DNA from: UBA1664 sp964531715
Lineage (GTDB): Bacteria > Pseudomonadota > Alphaproteobacteria > Micavibrionales > UBA1664
Length of the DNA stretch: 6,289 nt
Assembly (NCBI GenBank): GCA_964531715.1
Contig: CAZHEE010000023.1
Location: 1 to 6,289 of the forward strand
Direction: 5' to 3'
Of this stretch, positions 4,839-6,289 are shown piece by piece. The first letter of the stretch is position 1. The number at the start of each line of letters is the position of its first letter. The translations under genes were made by a program, and so were the position numbers. The notes beneath the pieces are model-generated. The model made no database searches, had not been told where the DNA came from, and saw only the letters and a list, made by a program, of their open reading frames with translations.

Positions 4839-5623
4839 TATTCTTTATCCTCGCTCTTTGTCTCTTCAACTTTATTGTCATCCTGAGCGGAAGATGCGCT
4901 AGCATCTGTATTCGAAGGATCTAACTCTTTATTTTCCTGTTCAGGTGCTTTTTTCAACCCAGCAGGCAATGGGAGTTCTATATCTTTCGCTTGTTTCTTA
5001 ACCGCGTCAGAAACATAAACCCAACCATTCTTTGAACCGGGGACAGCTCCTTTCACAAGGATTAAACCCATATCCTCATCAATCGCAACGACTTTAAGAT
5101 TTTGGGTTGTAATGCGCGTATTCCCCATTTGCCCGGCCATTTTTTTACCCTTAAAAACCTTACCAGGGTCTTGACATTGACCGGTTGACCCGTGCGCACG
5201 GTGAGAAACAGACACACCGTGAGAGGCGCGCAAACCACCGAAATTGTGACGCTTCATCGCACCGGCGAACCCTTTACCGATAGATGTTCCGACCACATCA
5301 ACAAATTGCCCTTGAACAAAGTGGTTCACACCAAGTTCAGCCCCGACATCAACCATATTTTCAGGCGCAATGCGAAACTCTGCAACTTTTTGTTTCGGCT
5401 CCACCTTTGCCTTTGCAAAGTGACCACGCTGTGCCTTAGTTGTACGTTTAGTCTTACGCAAGCCAGCACCAATCTGAAGCGCGACATAGCCGTCCGTTTC
5501 TTCGGTCCGCTGCGCCACAACCTGACATGCATCGACCTTTAGGACAGTGACAGGAACATGACGGCCATCTTCATCAAAGATACGGGTCATTCCCTGTTTT
5601 TGTGCAATTAATCCTGTTCTCAT
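4838..5623 (-). CDS. rplC: 50S ribosomal protein L3 with acidic C-terminal extension
   Basis: L3 is an early assembly protein whose loop approaches the peptidyl-transferase centre. I place the start at the ATG at 5621-5623 (261 aa, MRTGLIAQKQGMTRIF). A GTG three codons upstream also fits the frame, but its purine-rich ribosome-binding site (AAGAGAGAA, 5633-5641) would be directly adjacent, whereas it is 9 nt from the ATG. The signature FAGAMKRHNFGG and the loop GSTGQCQDPGKVFKGKKMAG are present. Its second Gln (about residue 151) aligns with E. coli Gln150, which PrmB methylates. Residues after about 210 form a tail of about 50 aa, acidic and Ser/Glu/Asp-rich at its end (SEDKE). E. coli L3 has 209 aa. 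Confidence 0.97.
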   Translation of the reverse strand: MRTGLIAQKQGMTRIFDEDGRHVPVTVLKVDACQVVAQRTEETDGYVALQIGAGLRKTKRTTKAQRGHFAKAKVEPKQKVAEFRIAPENMVDVGAELGVNHFVQGQFVDVVGTSIGKGFAGAMKRHNFGGLRASHGVSVSHRAHGSTGQCQDPGKVFKGKKMAGQMGNTRITTQNLKVVAIDEDMGLILVKGAVPGSKNGWVYVSDAVKKQAKDIELPLPAGLKKAPEQENKELDPSNTDASASSAQDDNKVEETKSEDKE

Positions 5624-5645
5624 CTTTTTCACTTCTCTCTTTTCT

Positions 5646-5715
5646 TGTCATCCCGGACTTGATCCGGGATCTCATAAACATTGGATAAGAGATTCCAGCT
5701 TTCGCTGGAATGACA
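5646..5715. repeat. Paired-hairpin intergenic repeat with inverted ends (rpsJ-rplC gap)
   Basis: The first arm is ATCCCGGA/TCCGGGAT (5650-5657 with 5663-5670), with loop CTTGA. The second arm is ATTCCAGC/GCTGGAAT (5692-5699 with 5704-5711), with loop TTTC. The outer ends TGTCATCCC and GGAATGACA are inverted repeats with one mismatch, which gives a small MITE- or REP-like element. The inner flanks GGGATCTC (5666-5673) and GAGATTCC (5689-5696) can also pair, allowing an alternative cloverleaf-like fold. Similar CTTGA hairpins are dispersed in many alphaproteobacterial genomes (from memory, not searched). There is no U-tract on the operon strand. Confidence 0.85.
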
Positions 5716-5729
5716 GCTTAATAATTAAT

Positions 5730-6050
5730 CTAAGCAGCATCCTTTAATTTAATCTCAACATCAACACCTGCGGCGAGATCCAGCTTCATCAGCGCATCAA
5801 CCGTTTGCGGTGTCGGGTCAACAATATCAATCAAACGCTTATGCGTGCGCATCTCAAAATGCTCCTGAGAGCTTTTATAGACATGCGGCGATTCAATAAC
5901 CGTAAAGCGTTCTTTGCGTGTCGGCAGAGGCACAGGGCCACGCACGGATGCGCCTGTCCGCTTCGCCGTATTGACGATTTCGGTTGCCGACGTATCCAAG
6001 ATACGATGGTCAAACGCCTGTAATCTGATGCGTATATCCTGCGATTGCAT
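5730..6050 (-). CDS. rpsJ: 30S ribosomal protein S10 (NusE)
   Basis: S10 is part of the 30S head and, as NusE, joins NusB and NusG in transcription antitermination and transcription-translation coupling. The 106 aa (E. coli 103) show the family pattern: QDIRIRLQAFDHRILD (4-19), GPVPLPTRKERFTV, and the signature ESPHVYKSSQEHFEMRTHKR. The ATG at 6048-6050 has AGAGGA about 10 nt upstream. It is separated from tuf by 123 nt and from rplC by 106 nt, and each gap holds a repeat copy. The stop is TAG. No strong promoter was found directly ahead of it, so co-transcription with tuf is likely. Confidence 0.98.
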   Translation of the reverse strand: MQSQDIRIRLQAFDHRILDTSATEIVNTAKRTGASVRGPVPLPTRKERFTVIESPHVYKSSQEHFEMRTHKRLIDIVDPTPQTVDALMKLDLAAGVDVEIKLKDAA

Positions 6051-6082
6051 ATTAATCTATTCCTCTATTTTATTTTCTCATT

Positions 6083-6160
6083 CGCATCCCCGTGCTTGAC
6101 ACGGGGTCTATAGGTTTAGTGTTTGTCTGCTTATAAACCCCGTTTTAAAACGGGGGTACG
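6083..6160. repeat. Paired-hairpin intergenic repeat (tuf-rpsJ gap)
   Basis: The first arm is CCCCGTG/CACGGGG (6088-6094 with 6100-6106), with the same CTTGA loop as the copy at 5646-5715 but a different stem. The second arm is a perfect 18-bp palindrome, CCCCGTTTT/AAAACGGGG (6138-6155). The outer ends CGCATCCCC and GGGGGTACG are inverted with two mismatches, and GGGGT (6103-6107) can pair with ACCCC (6137-6141) in an alternative fold. On the operon strand the palindrome is followed only by TTTATAAG, so it could at most attenuate weakly between tuf and rpsJ. Confidence 0.8.
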
Positions 6161-6173
6161 TTTTTGTTTATTC

Positions 6174-6289
6174 CTACTCAGTAATCTTTGACACAACACC
6201 GGCGCCGACTGTTCTGCCGCCTTCACGGATAGCGAAGCGGAGGCCTTCATTCATCGCGATCGGTGCGATCAGCTCAACATCGATATTCA
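6174..6289 (-). CDS. tuf: Elongation factor Tu, C-terminal fragment (runs off window)
   Basis: The last 37 residues of EF-Tu domain 3 are visible before a TAG stop: NIDVELIAPIAMNEGLRFAI, then REGGRTVGAGVVSKITE. RFAIREGGRTVGAGVV is the near-invariant EF-Tu C-terminus. EF-Tu delivers aminoacyl-tRNA to the ribosome as a GTPase. The tuf gene immediately upstream of rpsJ is the usual str-S10 arrangement of alphaproteobacteria and other bacteria. The frame was read directly from the sequence; the rest of the gene lies outside the window. Confidence 0.97.
   Translation of the reverse strand, partial: NIDVELIAPIAMNEGLRFAIREGGRTVGAGVVSKITE

Noticed and set aside
5624..5632. GTG start for rplC three codons upstream of the chosen ATG
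   Set aside because: The purine-rich site would be directly adjacent to the GTG, whereas it is 9 nt from the ATG. MRTGL matches the L3 family start and MKKMRTGL does not.
370..6099. Open frames on the plus strand and alternative minus frames across the operon
   Set aside because: They lie opposite or out of frame with firmly identified ribosomal genes, match no known protein, and have no ribosome-binding sites that stand out.
6051..6137. Dedicated S10 promoter in the tuf-rpsJ gap
   Set aside because: A TATAGA box is present (minus strand), but no -35-like hexamer stands at a usable distance, and the box sits at the edge of the repeat arm.
6138..6160. Intrinsic terminator after tuf
   Set aside because: The palindrome is strong, but on the operon strand it is followed only by TTTATAAG. 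The better T-run lies on the plus strand, where no gene ends. It fits the repeat family better.

Overview
The window holds the promoter-proximal part of a bacterial S10 ribosomal-protein operon, entirely on the minus strand (transcription runs from high to low coordinates). The gene order is the canonical one: the tuf 3' end, rpsJ (S10), rplC (L3), rplD (L4), rplW (L23), rplB (L2), rpsS (S19), rplV (L22), rpsC (S3), rplP (L16), rpmC (L29), rpsQ (S17) and the first 16 codons of rplN (L14). All twelve ribosomal genes look intact apart from rplN, which runs off the low-coordinate edge. tuf runs off the high-coordinate edge.

The protein sequences, the tuf-rpsJ linkage and a CTTGA-loop hairpin repeat (CCCGGA-CTTGA-TCCGGG, familiar from many alphaproteobacterial genomes) suggest a moderately AT-rich alphaproteobacterium. 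I cannot name a genus from the sequence. There is no RNA gene, insertion sequence or CRISPR array, and no gene on the plus strand.

Most gene junctions are tight, often with TAATG overlaps or spacers of 1-18 nt, so these genes are probably translationally coupled. Six junctions are opened up to 106-185 nt, and each wide gap holds something recognisable. tuf-rpsJ, rpsJ-rplC and rpsS-rplV each carry one copy of a paired-hairpin repeat. rplW-rplB carries what may be a decayed copy. rpsC-rplP carries a good sigma70-type promoter candidate. rplB-rpsS carries an unrecognised 59-codon reading frame.

The most interesting item is that 59-codon frame (2769-2948). Its ATG overlaps the rplB stop as TAATG and has an AAGGA ribosome-binding site 7 nt upstream. 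Its last two codons form the Shine-Dalgarno of rpsS. It looks like an extra small gene spliced between L2 and S19, where the canonical operon has none. Other lineage-specific features are lysine/alanine-rich C-terminal tails on both L29 and S17, sharing repeated DNA, and a long acidic tail on L3.
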